Part shown: positions 45,318 to 54,286 of the stretch, piece by piece | Numbering within the stretch: the first letter of the stretch is position 1 | Layout of the letters: each line of letters starts with the position of its first letter | Assembly (NCBI GenBank): GCA_965217265.1 | Contig: CBDCHP010000018.1 | Location: forward strand, 930,001-994,000 | Direction: 5' to 3' | From: JAGRGG01 sp965217265 | Lineage (GTDB): Bacteria > Pseudomonadota > Alphaproteobacteria > Geminicoccales > Geminicoccaceae | Length of the DNA: 64,000 nucleotides | Notes under the pieces: model-generated | Databases searched by the model: none | The model's input: the letters and a program-made list of their open reading frames with translations, nothing else | What the model was told of the DNA's origin: nothing | Translations under genes and position numbers: made by a program

Positions 45318-46056
45318 ATATCGGCCCCATCTCTTCAATAGTGTTTTCTGTCAAACAACCAAAAAACTTTATCTTGTTAGCTTGTCTCAGTTGCTCAAGT
45401 CCTGGCTCAAGACTAGATGCAAAGTCCTCAAAACCAGAAGGATTGATATCGCGGATTGAATCAATGTCAACGACTGCACCTGATACCTCTTTCCCATCTG
45501 GGAGCTTGCCTTTGGCTCCTATAATGATAGAAAGAATATGAGTCACATTATCTTCTTTTCTATGTACTTGTAAAGTAGCATGATCGTCTCTAAGCTCAAT
45601 TGAACCTATATTAATAGACATTCTTATTTTTGAAATCTGCTCAGCAAGAGATGAGGCTTGAATAAGATTTATGTACTTTACTGAATATCGTTCAACTTTG
45701 CCATTAAAACCAACTTTTGTGATGCGTCGAACAACATCAAGTATTGTAGATTTAAAGTTTTGCCATTTTGGGTATGGTAATTTGCAGCTAACTGTGAAGC
45801 TTTGATCGCCTACAGCAATAAAATAATTAAGCCACTCAAGACGTAGAACCGGCATGAACTGGAGGTTGGGATCATTTGCACGCATAGGCTGCGGTATCTC
45901 GGCCGCTGGAAGTCGCACGACTGTTGGCTTTGGGTCAAGCTCGTGAAACAAAAAACCGGGAAGAATATCGGCAAGCGTGTCCATGCTGCTCAGGCGCACC
46001 TCAAAAAGCGCTTCCACTAGTGGCTCGCGTTCAAGTTTTACGGGCAACTTGTGCAT
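45310..46056 (-). CDS. TIGR04255-family protein, first gene of AT-rich operon
   Basis: This protein of about 248 residues begins MHKLPVKLEREPLVEALFEV, the typical start of the sporadically distributed TIGR04255 family (PLVEA-FEVR, then a long beta-rich domain, here RLEWLNYFIAVGDQSFTVS). A GTG three codons earlier has a slightly better-placed AGGA and could be the true start. Members occur scattered in genomic islands, usually with a small variable neighbour; the function is not known to me. Here it leads a tightly coupled three-gene operon of AT-rich DNA beside IS and antitoxin remnants. Confidence 0.72.
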   Translation of the reverse strand: MHKLPVKLEREPLVEALFEVRLSSMDTLADILPGFLFHELDPKPTVVRLPAAEIPQPMRANDPNLQFMPVLRLEWLNYFIAVGDQSFTVSCKLPYPKWQNFKSTILDVVRRITKVGFNGKVERYSVKYINLIQASSLAEQISKIRMSINIGSIELRDDHATLQVHRKEDNVTHILSIIIGAKGKLPDGKEVSGAVVDIDSIRDINPSGFEDFASSLEPGLEQLRQANKIKFFGCLTENTIEEMGPIYD

Positions 46057-46155
46057 ATGTGACACGCATCCTTTGCTTGATTCGCAACGTATATCGTTCT
46101 CAAATTACGAACAAGAGGCAGATGGACTGACCACCGCCGCATTGCCCCTTGCACG

Positions 46156-46383
46156 CTATCCCTCCACCACCCGCCACACTAGCAACCCCCTCGATCCCAG
46201 CGCGCTCACCAAGCCGCGCCGCAGATAGGGCAGCACCTTCGCCGGGCGCGAGCGGATGCGTTGTGAACGCGCATCGCCTGCTACTACGTCTAGCGCCCGC
46301 TCCAGCCGCCCTAGCTGGCGTTGCAGGCGGGCGGCTTTATTGTCTAGGCGCGATAGCTCGAATAGGACACGGTCGCGCTCCTG
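46156..46383 (-). other. Open frame without start codon, possible gene remnant
   Basis: Between stops at 46386-46384 and 46158-46156 the minus strand encodes QERDRVLFELSRLDNKAARL and then QRQLGRLERALDVVAG, an amphipathic coiled-coil-like stretch, ending VSALGSRGLLVWRVVEG. It has no in-frame ATG, GTG or TTG before this segment, so it is probably the tail of a lost gene. I do not recognise the family. Confidence 0.3.
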
Positions 46384-46734
46384 TCACAAGGCGCGGGTGC
46401 AGGGTGGTGACATGGGAAACCCCCTTGTGGTGAAGGGACCAAGGTAGCGGCGGGCACGCAGAGGCAAACGGGGTGAGGTGTGTCTGCTACATAAGACCGT
46501 CAAATCCCGAAAGCGGACCTGGGGAAACCAACGGAACCCGAGATCAATCCCACCAACGCAAAACGAACACGAACGAACCCGAGCCCGTTCGGAACGCCGG
46601 CTCTAGGAAAACAAACTTAAACGCGCTACAATGCCCCCGCGTCGAAATCCGCGCTGGAGGCGTCGTGCGAGGCCCCGCCGATCAAACCCGAGAACAGACC
46701 CCCCGCCGCGACCGGCGGCGGGGGCTTGGGGTGC
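46384..46734. other. Intergenic region without a recognised gene
   Basis: This stretch separates the AT-rich island from pntB. It has intermediate base composition and runs such as AACGAACACGAACGAACCCG. Short frames here show no family features. The pntB stop is followed on its strand by GCACCCCAAGCCCCCGCCGCCGGTCGC, which may form a GC-rich end structure. I see no RNA gene or integration site. Confidence 0.4.
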
Positions 46735-48252
46735 CTACGCGCCCTCCTCGATCGCCTTGACGATCGACTCGGTCATCTTCTTGGCGTCGCCGAACAGCAT
46801 CATCGTGTTGTCCTGGTAGAACAGCGTGTTGTCGATGCCGGCGTAGCCGGGCGACATCGAGCGCTTGACGAAGAAGACGGCCTTGGCGTCGTCGACGTCG
46901 ATCACCGGCATGCCGTAGATCGGCGAGGCCTTGTCGTTCTTGGCGGCGGGGTTGGTGATGTCGTTGGCGCCGATGACGTAGGCGACGTCGGCTTGCTGGA
47001 AATCGCTGTTGATCTCGTCCATCTCCTCGACGACGTCGTAGGGGATGTTGGCCTCGGCCAGGAGCACGTTCATGTGGCCCGGCATCCGGCCCGCGACGGG
47101 ATGGATGGCGAAGCGCACGTTGACGCCCTTGCTGGTCAGGAGGTCGTAGAGTTCGCGCACCGCGTGCTGCGCCTGTGCCACCGCCATACCGTAGCCCGGC
47201 ACGATGATGACGCTCGACGCGTTCTCCATGAGAAAGGCGGCGTCGTCGGCCGAGCCGGACTTCACCGTCTTGTCCGGGTCGTCGTCGGCGGCGGCGGCCT
47301 CGGCGCTCTCGCCCCAGCCGCCTAAGATCACCGAGACGAACGAGCGGTTCATCGCCGCGCACATGATGTAGGAGAGGATGGCGCCCGACGAGCCGACCAG
47401 GGCCCCGGTGATGATCAGCATCGGGTTGGAGAGCGTGAAGCCGATCCCGGCCGCGGCCCAGCCGGAATAGGAGTTCAGCATCGAGACGACGACCGGCATG
47501 TCGGCGCCGCCGATGGGGATGATGAGGAGCACGCCCAAGGCAAACGCGAGCAGGATCATCACCAAGAACGCGGTGCCGCTCGCGGTGGCGACGAAGAGGC
47601 CGAGGAGGAGGACGAGCGCCACGGCGATGCCGATGTTGATCACGTGCCGGCCGGGCAGCATGATCGGCCGGCTGCTCATCGCCGCCTTGATCGGCCGCTT
47701 CAAGGGGCCGAGCGCGTTCTCGACGCCTTCGGGCAGCCTCGCCTGCAGCTTGCCGAAGGCGATGATCGAGCCGGTGAAGGTCAAGGCACCGATGATGGCG
47801 CCCAGCCCCATCTCGAACAGCGAGAAGCCCTTGATCTCGGCGTCGGCGTCGACGACGACCGCGTTGCCGACGGCGGTCGCGTCGAGGTCGGTCAGCCGCA
47901 GGATGCCGAAGTCGGCCGGGTTGAGAAGCGCCGCCGCCGCGACCAGGACGGCGGCGAGGCCGACGAGCGAGTGGAAGGCCGCCACCAGCTGCGGCATCGC
48001 CGTCATCTCGATCTTCTGGGCGATGAAGTAGCCGGCGGCCCCGCCGAGCGCGATGCCGAGCACGATCAGCGCGTAGGTGCCGAAACTCGGGTGCGGCAGG
48101 ACGAGGAGCGTCACGACGATGGCGATGCCCATGCCGACCATGCCGAACAGGTTGCCGTTGCGGGCGGTCGAGGGGTGCGACAGGCCGCGCAGGGCCAGGA
48201 TGAAGCAGATGGCGGCGATCAGGTAGCCGATCGCGGCGAGGTTGCTGCTCAT
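46735..48252 (-). CDS. pntB: NAD(P) transhydrogenase subunit beta
   Basis: This 505-residue protein has nine or so membrane helices and a C-terminal NADP-binding domain III. The end segment VIIVPGYGMAVAQAQHAVRE then FAIHPVAGRMPGHMNVLLAE, and VIGANDITNPAAKNDKASPI, are diagnostic. The enzyme couples proton flow to hydride transfer from NADH to NADP in the inner membrane. It is cotranscribed with pntAA and pntAB; the gap to pntAB is ten bases. Confidence 0.97.
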   Translation of the reverse strand: MSSNLAAIGYLIAAICFILALRGLSHPSTARNGNLFGMVGMGIAIVVTLLVLPHPSFGTYALIVLGIALGGAAGYFIAQKIEMTAMPQLVAAFHSLVGLAAVLVAAAALLNPADFGILRLTDLDATAVGNAVVVDADAEIKGFSLFEMGLGAIIGALTFTGSIIAFGKLQARLPEGVENALGPLKRPIKAAMSSRPIMLPGRHVINIGIAVALVLLLGLFVATASGTAFLVMILLAFALGVLLIIPIGGADMPVVVSMLNSYSGWAAAGIGFTLSNPMLIITGALVGSSGAILSYIMCAAMNRSFVSVILGGWGESAEAAAADDDPDKTVKSGSADDAAFLMENASSVIIVPGYGMAVAQAQHAVRELYDLLTSKGVNVRFAIHPVAGRMPGHMNVLLAEANIPYDVVEEMDEINSDFQQADVAYVIGANDITNPAAKNDKASPIYGMPVIDVDDAKAVFFVKRSMSPGYAGIDNTLFYQDNTMMLFGDAKKMTESIVKAIEEGA

Positions 48253-48262
48253 GATCGGTTCC

Positions 48263-48550
48263 TTAACTGCGTTTCTTGAACATGCCCAGCATGCGCTGCG
48301 TCACGGCAAAGCCGCCGAAGATGTTGACCGAGGCCAAGACGACGGCGAGGAAGCCGAACAGCGTCGCGCCGAAGGTGGCAGCACCGGCGCCGATCAGGGC
48401 ACCGACGATGATGACCGAGGAGATCGCGTTGGTCACCGACATCAGCGGCGTGTGCAGGGCCGGCGTCACCGACCAGACGACGTAGTAGCCGACGAAGACG
48501 GCGAGCGCGAAGATGATGAGGTCGAAGACCCCGGGATCGATCGTTTCCAT
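48263..48550 (-). CDS. pntAB: NAD(P) transhydrogenase subunit alpha 2 (membrane part)
   Basis: This 95-residue protein has three membrane helices (FDLIIFALAVFVGYYVVWSV; NAISSVIIVGALIGAGAA; LFGFLAVVLASVNIFGGFAV) and is equal to the C-terminal end of fused PntA. A separate alpha 2 gene is the three-subunit form known from Rhodospirillum rubrum. Confidence 0.95.
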   Translation of the reverse strand: METIDPGVFDLIIFALAVFVGYYVVWSVTPALHTPLMSVTNAISSVIIVGALIGAGAATFGATLFGFLAVVLASVNIFGGFAVTQRMLGMFKKRS

Positions 48551-48568
48551 GTGTTCCTCCCCCCGAGG

Positions 48569-49678
48569 TCAGTTCTTCAGGCGCGGGTGGACGATCGCGC
48601 CGTCCTTGGTGACGAGGGCGCCGGCGACGAGGTCGTCCTCGGTGTTGATCTGCAAGCCCTTCTCCTTGTCGACGATGAGGCCGACGAAGTTGAACAGGTT
48701 CTTGGCGTAGAGGAGCGACGCGGCGGGCGCCAGCTTGGCCGGCAGGTTCGAGCCGCCGACGATCGCGACGCCGTTGTCGCTCATCACCGTCTCGTTCGGC
48801 TTCGAGCCCTCCACGTTGCCGCCCGAATCGGCGGCGAGGTCGAGGATCACCGAGCCCGGCTTCATCGAGGCGACCATCGCGGCGCTGACGATCCTGGGCG
48901 CCTTACGGCCGGGGATCTGCGCCGTCGTCACGACGATGTCCTGGCCCTTGATGTGCTCGGCCACCATCTCGGCCTGCTTCTTCTGCTCGTCCTCGGTGAG
49001 CGCGCGCGCGTAGCCGCCTTCGCCCGGATCGACCGGCACGCCGACGAACTTGGAGCCCAAGCTCTCGACCTCCTCCTTCGCCGCCGGGCGCACGTCGGTC
49101 GCCGAGACGACCGCGCCCATGCGCTTGGCCGTGGCGACCGCCTGGAGACCGGCGACGCCGGCGCCGACGACGAACAGCTTTGCCGGCGTCACCGTGCCGG
49201 CCGCCGTCATCATCATCGGCAGGACGCGGGCGTAAGCCCCCATCGCGTCGACCACCGCCTTGTAGCCGGCGAGGTTGGCCTGGGAGGAGAGCACGTCCAT
49301 CGCCTGCGCCCGCGTCGTGCGCGGCAGGAGTTCGAGCGAGAACGACGTCACCTTGCCCGACGCCAGCTTGTCGAGCAGGTCGCGGCTGTTGTAGGGGTCG
49401 AGCTGGCCGACCAGGACGCCGCCCTCGCGCAGCTTGCCGGCCTCCTCGGCGCTCGGGCCCTGCACCTTCAAGACCATGTCGGCCTTGAGAACCTCGTCGG
49501 CGTCGCCGAGCGTGGCGCCCGCCTTCTCGAACGCCTCGTCGGCGATCCTGGCGCCGTCGCCGGCACCGCGCTCGACGACGACGTCGAGGCCCAGCCCCTT
49601 GTAGCGCTTGACGACGTCCGGCGACGCGGCGACCCGCGCCTCCCCCGGCCGCCGCTCCTTTGGTATCCCGACCTGCAT
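48569..49678 (-). CDS. pntAA: NAD(P) transhydrogenase subunit alpha 1 (NAD-binding domain I)
   Basis: This 369-residue soluble subunit starts MQVGIPKERRPGEARVAASP, as in the alanine dehydrogenase/PNT family. It has AKLFVVGAGVAGLQAVATAK for NAD binding and the mobile-loop region RKAPRIVSAAMVASMKPGS. It docks on the membrane subunits encoded downstream. Confidence 0.96.
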   Translation of the reverse strand: MQVGIPKERRPGEARVAASPDVVKRYKGLGLDVVVERGAGDGARIADEAFEKAGATLGDADEVLKADMVLKVQGPSAEEAGKLREGGVLVGQLDPYNSRDLLDKLASGKVTSFSLELLPRTTRAQAMDVLSSQANLAGYKAVVDAMGAYARVLPMMMTAAGTVTPAKLFVVGAGVAGLQAVATAKRMGAVVSATDVRPAAKEEVESLGSKFVGVPVDPGEGGYARALTEDEQKKQAEMVAEHIKGQDIVVTTAQIPGRKAPRIVSAAMVASMKPGSVILDLAADSGGNVEGSKPNETVMSDNGVAIVGGSNLPAKLAPAASLLYAKNLFNFVGLIVDKEKGLQINTEDDLVAGALVTKDGAIVHPRLKN

Positions 49679-49769
49679 GGGCTGGGTTTTCCTCTTATCG
49701 TTGTTCGTCAGTCGCGACCCGTCTTAGCGGCAGTTCGGCGGCGCGACAACGGCGGCACGCGCCGAAGTT

Positions 49770-50729
49770 TCACGCCTCGCGCCGCAAGATCGCCGCCGCC
49801 GCGGCCCGGCCGCTGATGAAGGCCGCCTCGATCCTGGGGCCGAGGCACCAGTCGCCGGCGGCGAGCAGCGTCCCGTCTTCGAGGTCGAGGCAGGGGACGC
49901 CCAAGGGGGTTGTTACCTGGGCAAAGCGCCAGCGGTGCGCCGCTGCGTGCGCGGGCGGGGGCAGGTCGACGCCCAAGAGCGCGGCAAACGCGGCAAGCAG
50001 GGCCGGCACCATCGCCCCGCGGTCGTTCTCCAGCCGCGCCTCGCTCCAGTCCGGGGCGGCGTGGACGACCCAGCGCTCCGGCGTCCCGGCCCGGCCCGGC
50101 TTCGCGTTCTCGCGGGCGGCGGACGCGATTGGCCCCGTCTTCGAGCGCACGATGGCGCGCCCCGGAGAGAGCAGGGGGGCGAGCGGGCGGTCGAACGCCG
50201 CCATCAGCGTCCAGCAGGGCGCCATGCGCACGCGATCGAGCGCCGCCCTCCCGCCGAGCAGCCGCCCGGTCTGCGGCGCGGGCGCGGTGCAGACCAGGGC
50301 GTCGAGGGCGTCGTCGGGTACGCCGGTCCCCTGCAGCCGCCAGCGCCCGTCGCCGAGGCGCTCGACGCCTTCCACCTCGACCCCGACGCGGACGTCGAGC
50401 CCCGCGGCACCCGCTTTGACGAAGGCGCTCATGCCGGGCGTGCCGACGTAGCGGGTTTCGCCGTCGCCGAAGTCGGCCGCGGCCGCCGTCCAGGCGGCGA
50501 CGTCGCCGGCCATGATCGAGCGTTCGACGTGGGTCTTGAAGGTTGCGTCGCGCGCGCTCAGGTACTGCGCCCCGTGGTCGAAGCCGCCGGCGTCGCCCCG
50601 GCGGGTGGCGCAGCGCCCGCCGACGCCGCGGCCTTTGTCGACGATGATCACCCCGCATCCCCCCGCCGCGAGTTCTCGTGCGCAGGCGATGCCCGCGACC
50701 CCGGCCCCGATGATCCCGATCCGCCGCAT
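49770..50729 (-). CDS. FAD-dependent oxidoreductase (renalase-like, COG3380 type)
   Basis: This 319-residue flavoprotein has the N-terminal dinucleotide motif MRRIGIIGAGVAGIACAREL followed by the DKGRGVGGRCATRR segment typical of small amine-oxidase-like proteins of this group. A second motif near the end is LAAGDWCLGPRIEAAFISG. The ATG at 50729 is directly at the Rossmann motif; the frame extends upstream without similarity. The substrate is unknown, and the gene stands 91 bases downstream of the pntAA start on the same strand. Confidence 0.85.
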   Translation of the reverse strand: MRRIGIIGAGVAGIACARELAAGGCGVIIVDKGRGVGGRCATRRGDAGGFDHGAQYLSARDATFKTHVERSIMAGDVAAWTAAAADFGDGETRYVGTPGMSAFVKAGAAGLDVRVGVEVEGVERLGDGRWRLQGTGVPDDALDALVCTAPAPQTGRLLGGRAALDRVRMAPCWTLMAAFDRPLAPLLSPGRAIVRSKTGPIASAARENAKPGRAGTPERWVVHAAPDWSEARLENDRGAMVPALLAAFAALLGVDLPPPAHAAAHRWRFAQVTTPLGVPCLDLEDGTLLAAGDWCLGPRIEAAFISGRAAAAAILRREA

Positions 50730-51310
50730 GGCGCCGCATCCCCGCTTCGTCAACGTTGGTCCGGCAGTTAGGCCATCCCCGCCGGCGATCCACTGTTCGA
50801 CGGCGTGGAACCGACGCCGGACGAGGCGTGTTGTCTGGGCGGTACGCGAAGGACACATACCGCCGGTTAAAGTTGCAGTGGCGCGAAACAGCCCTGGCTT
50901 CGTGCCGTGTCGACATCTACGCCCGCTCGTAGATTGACGGTCGAGAGCGATGTCGGGGCGGTGGTCATGTTGCATTGCAGCATGATCGCCCTACATGTAG
51001 GGGCGCCAAGACGGTGCTTCTCGGAAATCGCGACGCGGCACTCGGGCAACATATCAATTGAAAATAAAGTTCTACCCAAAGTTCTTTTTGCGTTAATTGA
51101 AAAACTCGCCGTAACAATCTGTAACACATCGTGATTCGTCGCTTCGAGCCGCGGCGCTTAGGTTTGGAATGCGACGATTCCAGTATGCTTTGACCGAGGG
51201 TTTCTGTCCGAGGCGGGGCTGGTGGGATGGCGCGGATCGGCCGATTGGGAGGGCGATCCGGGTTTTATTGCCGAATACAAGGCGCCTTTGAGCCGGAGTA
51301 TCACCGAGCG
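50730..51310. promoter_or_regulatory. Divergent intergenic region with palindromes and an AT-rich stretch
   Basis: This 581-base region lies between the flavoprotein and the sphingolipid operon. It contains CATGTTGCA-T-TGCAGCATG (50966-50984; 8 of 9 positions symmetric) and the perfect palindrome CTACATGTAG (50991-51000), followed by AT-rich DNA at about 51050-51130. These look like regulator sites and promoter DNA. Short frames here (for example 50907-51134 on the plus strand) have no recognisable features. Confidence 0.4.
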
Positions 51311-53089
51311 ATGCTAGAGCCGACGATCACGACCAATCGGCATCTGTCTTTCAAGACCGAGGGCTTCAAGAGCCTCGTCGAGGGCTTGGATTACGCCGCG
51401 GGCGGCGCGACCGGCGTCAACTTCTTCGGGCCGCGCGGCGATCTCGCGCGTGCTCTGCCTTACGCCGAACTGCGCGTGGGTGCCTTGAGGCTGGCCCGGC
51501 GCTTGGCCGCGACGCGGCTGCGACGCGGCGATCGGATCGGGCTCGTCGCCGAGACCGGTCCCGATTTCCTCACCGCCTTCTTCGCCTGCCAGTACGCCGG
51601 CCTCATACCCGTTCCCTTGCCCTTGAGCATCAATTTCGGCGGCAAGGAAGCCTACGTCGAGCGGCTGCGCGGCATGCTGATGGCGGCGGGTATCAGAGCC
51701 GTCGTCGCGCCCGCCGACCTCGTCGACACGCTGCGCCTCGCGGCACGGCCCACCGCCACCGCCTTCGTCGCCACCGTCGACGACCTGCTCGCCGGTGAGG
51801 CGAGCGACGCAGCCCTCGACCCGCTCGGTCCCGACGATCCCTGCTACATCCAGTACTCGTCGGGCAGCACGAGCTTTCCGCGCGGCGTCCTCGTGACGCA
51901 AAGTGCCATCACCGCCAACGCCCGCGCCATCGCCGTCGACGGTCTGGCGCTGCGGCGCGGCGATCGCTGCGTCTCCTGGCTGCCGCTCTACCACGACATG
52001 GGGCTGGTCGGCTGCTGCCTGACCCCGATCCTGACGCAGGTGTCGATCGACTACCTCGCCACCTCCTCCTTCGCCCGCCGGCCGCTCGTCTGGCTGAGGC
52101 TCCTGTCACGCACCGGCGGCACGATCTCGTTCGGCCCGACCTTCGGTTATGAGCTGGCCGCGCGGCGCTTCGAGAGCAGCGGCGGCGACGGGCCGCTCGA
52201 CCTCAGCCGCTGGCGCGTCGCCGGGATCGGCGGCGAGATGATCCGCGAGGGCGCTCTCGCCCGCTTCGCCGAGGCGTTCGCGCCGCACGGCTTCGACCCG
52301 CGCGCCTTCTTGCCGTCCTACGGCATGGCCGAGGCGACGCTCGCCGTCACCTTCGCCAAGCGCGGCCGCGGCGTGTTCGTCGACCGCGTCGCCCGCGGCG
52401 AGGCGCTGGAGCGCGACGGGATCGCCCTGCCGGCGCGCGAGGCGGGGGTGCCGGTGCGCAACTTCGTCGTCTGCGGCAGGCCGATGCCGGGCTACGCCGT
52501 CGAGATCCGCGACCGCGCCAACCGCCCCTTGCCCGAGCGCCACGTCGGCCGGGTCTGCATCCAGGGGCCCTCGCTCATGGGCGGCTACTTCCGCAACGCC
52601 GAAGCCACCCGCGCGGCGATGACCCAGGACGGCTGGCTGGACACGGGCGATCTCGGCTACCTCATCAACGACGAACTCGTCGTCACCGGCCGGACCAAGG
52701 ACCTCATCATCCTCGGCGGGCGCAACATCTGGCCGCAGGACCTGGAATGGGCCGTCGAGCGGCTCGACCGGGTCCGCGCCGGCGATGTCGCCGCGTTCGC
52801 GCTCAACGGCGAGGACGAGCGCGAGGAACTGGTCGTCCTCGTCGAGTGCCGTACCCGCGACCCCTTGGAGCAGGTAAGTCTTCGCCGCGACGTCGCCGCC
52901 ACGATCGCCCGCGTCGCCGGGGCCGAGGCGAGGGTCGTCCTCGCCCCCGTGCGCTCGCTCACCTTCACGACCTCGGGCAAGCTCAGCCGGGCGACGGCCA
53001 AGGCCGACTACGCGGCCGGCCGCGTCCGCGACATCGCCGATGCCGGACCCGGCGAGGCGCCGGCATCGGCGCTCGCCGCCGCCGTCTAG
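51311..53089 (+). CDS. Fatty acyl-AMP ligase / acyl-ACP synthetase of sphingolipid operon
   Basis: This 592-residue ANL-superfamily enzyme activates fatty acids as acyl-AMP and probably loads them on the ACP encoded two genes downstream. Motifs seen are YIQYSSGSTSFPRGVLVTQS (AMP-binding loop), SWLPLYHDMGLVG, PSYGMAEATLAVTF and GWLDTGDLGYL. VTGRTKDLIILGGRNIWPQD follows, with a C-terminal Lys region TTSGKLSRATAK. The YHDMGLVG and YGMAEATL features are typical of acyl-AMP ligases. The ATG at 51311 is chosen; one at 51227 is possible. It corresponds in position to the acyl synthetase of the Caulobacter ceramide cluster. Confidence 0.88.
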   Translation: MLEPTITTNRHLSFKTEGFKSLVEGLDYAAGGATGVNFFGPRGDLARALPYAELRVGALRLARRLAATRLRRGDRIGLVAETGPDFLTAFFACQYAGLIPVPLPLSINFGGKEAYVERLRGMLMAAGIRAVVAPADLVDTLRLAARPTATAFVATVDDLLAGEASDAALDPLGPDDPCYIQYSSGSTSFPRGVLVTQSAITANARAIAVDGLALRRGDRCVSWLPLYHDMGLVGCCLTPILTQVSIDYLATSSFARRPLVWLRLLSRTGGTISFGPTFGYELAARRFESSGGDGPLDLSRWRVAGIGGEMIREGALARFAEAFAPHGFDPRAFLPSYGMAEATLAVTFAKRGRGVFVDRVARGEALERDGIALPAREAGVPVRNFVVCGRPMPGYAVEIRDRANRPLPERHVGRVCIQGPSLMGGYFRNAEATRAAMTQDGWLDTGDLGYLINDELVVTGRTKDLIILGGRNIWPQDLEWAVERLDRVRAGDVAAFALNGEDEREELVVLVECRTRDPLEQVSLRRDVAATIARVAGAEARVVLAPVRSLTFTTSGKLSRATAKADYAAGRVRDIADAGPGEAPASALAAAV

Positions 53090-53110
53090 CCCTTGCCGTC
53101 GAGACGAGGG

Positions 53111-54022
53111 ATGCACGTCGCCGTCACCGGGGCCAGCGGCTTCATCGGGCGTCACGTCCTGCCGCTCCTGGCCGAGGCGGGTCACGCGACGGTCAGCCTG
53201 TTGCGCCGCGGCACCGCCCCGGTCGGCGCCACGGTGCAAGGCGACCTCGACGACGAGGGTGCCCTTCGTCGTCTGGTCAAGGGCGCCGATCTGGTCCTGC
53301 ACGTCGCCGGGCTCGTGCGCTCTGTACGTCCTGGCGCCTTCGACGCCGTCAACCGCGAGGGAACCCGCCGCATCGCCGGCGCGGCACGGGCGGCGGGGGT
53401 CGGGCGGCTGGTCTTGATCTCGTCGCTCGCGGCCCGCCACCCGTCGGTCTCCGCCTACGCCAGGAGCAAGGCCCTGGCCGAGGCCGAGGCCGGATCGGTC
53501 TACGGCGGGGAGCTCACTGTCGTCCGCCCGCCCGCCGTCTACGGTCCCGGCGACCGCGCGACCCTGCCGATCTTCGCCGGTATCGCCCGCGGCCACCTCG
53601 TCGTGCCGGCCGGGCGCGAGCAGCGCTTCTCGCTCATCCACGTCCTGGACCTCGCCCGGCTCATCGCCCGCCTCGTCGTCGGGCCGACGTCGCGCTCCCC
53701 CTTCGAGCCGGACGACGGCGCCGGCGGGCGCGGCTGGCCCGAACTCGCCGCCGAGGCCAAGCGAACGCTCGGCTGGGAGGTGCGCGCGACGCTGCTGCCG
53801 CGCCGCGTCGCGCTGCCGATCGCCAAGCTCTGCGATCTCGCGGCCCGGCTCACCGGCCGGCCGATGCCGCTCTCGTCCGACAAGCTGGGCGAACTCTACC
53901 ACCCGAACTGGGTGGCGGGCGGGGGGGCACCGTCGGGCTGGGCGCCGCAGATCGCCTTCGAGCGGGGCCTGCGCGACACGCTCGCTTGGTATCGACAACA
54001 CGGCTGGATCGGAGGCCATTGA
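53111..54022 (+). CDS. cerR: NAD(P)-dependent epimerase/reductase, CerR-like
   Basis: This 303-residue extended SDR starts MHVAVTGASGFIGRHVLPLL, with SSLAARHPSVSAYARSKALA containing the YxxxK catalytic pair. In Caulobacter the equivalent gene product reduces the 3-keto group during ceramide synthesis, after acylation of 3-ketosphinganine. The assignment rests on its place between an acyl synthetase and an ACP-spt pair. Its stop and the ACP start overlap as TGATG. Confidence 0.83.
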   Translation: MHVAVTGASGFIGRHVLPLLAEAGHATVSLLRRGTAPVGATVQGDLDDEGALRRLVKGADLVLHVAGLVRSVRPGAFDAVNREGTRRIAGAARAAGVGRLVLISSLAARHPSVSAYARSKALAEAEAGSVYGGELTVVRPPAVYGPGDRATLPIFAGIARGHLVVPAGREQRFSLIHVLDLARLIARLVVGPTSRSPFEPDDGAGGRGWPELAAEAKRTLGWEVRATLLPRRVALPIAKLCDLAARLTGRPMPLSSDKLGELYHPNWVAGGGAPSGWAPQIAFERGLRDTLAWYRQHGWIGGH

Positions 54023-54267
54023 TGCGCGACGACGCGGTTTTTAGCGACATCAAGGCGCTCTTGGCGCGCAACCGACCGACCGAGACCCCGATCGCGCCCG
54101 AGACCGAGCTCGCCGCCGACCTCAACATCGACAGCGTCGCGGCCATGGACCTCATCATGGAGATCGAGGACCGCTTCGAGATCGACATTCCCGTCAACCA
54201 AGTCGGCGACATGCGCACCGTCGGCGACCTCGTGGCGCTGGTGCGCGGCCAACTCAACGGCGGCTGA
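54022..54267 (+). CDS. Acyl carrier protein of sphingolipid operon
   Basis: This 81-residue acidic ACP carries the phosphopantetheine attachment motif LNIDSVAAMDLIMEIE, with Ser38 as the modified residue. The DSV instead of DSL variant is common in specialised ACPs. It probably hands acyl groups to Spt, as in Caulobacter. It is 19 bases before the spt start. Confidence 0.92.
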   Translation: MRDDAVFSDIKALLARNRPTETPIAPETELAADLNIDSVAAMDLIMEIEDRFEIDIPVNQVGDMRTVGDLVALVRGQLNGG

Positions 54268-54286
54268 TGGCAAAAGGAGAAACACG

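Noticed and set aside
50907..51134. 75-codon plus-strand frame in the gap before the sphingolipid operon
   Set aside because: No ribosome site, no family features and overlapping frames on the other strand.
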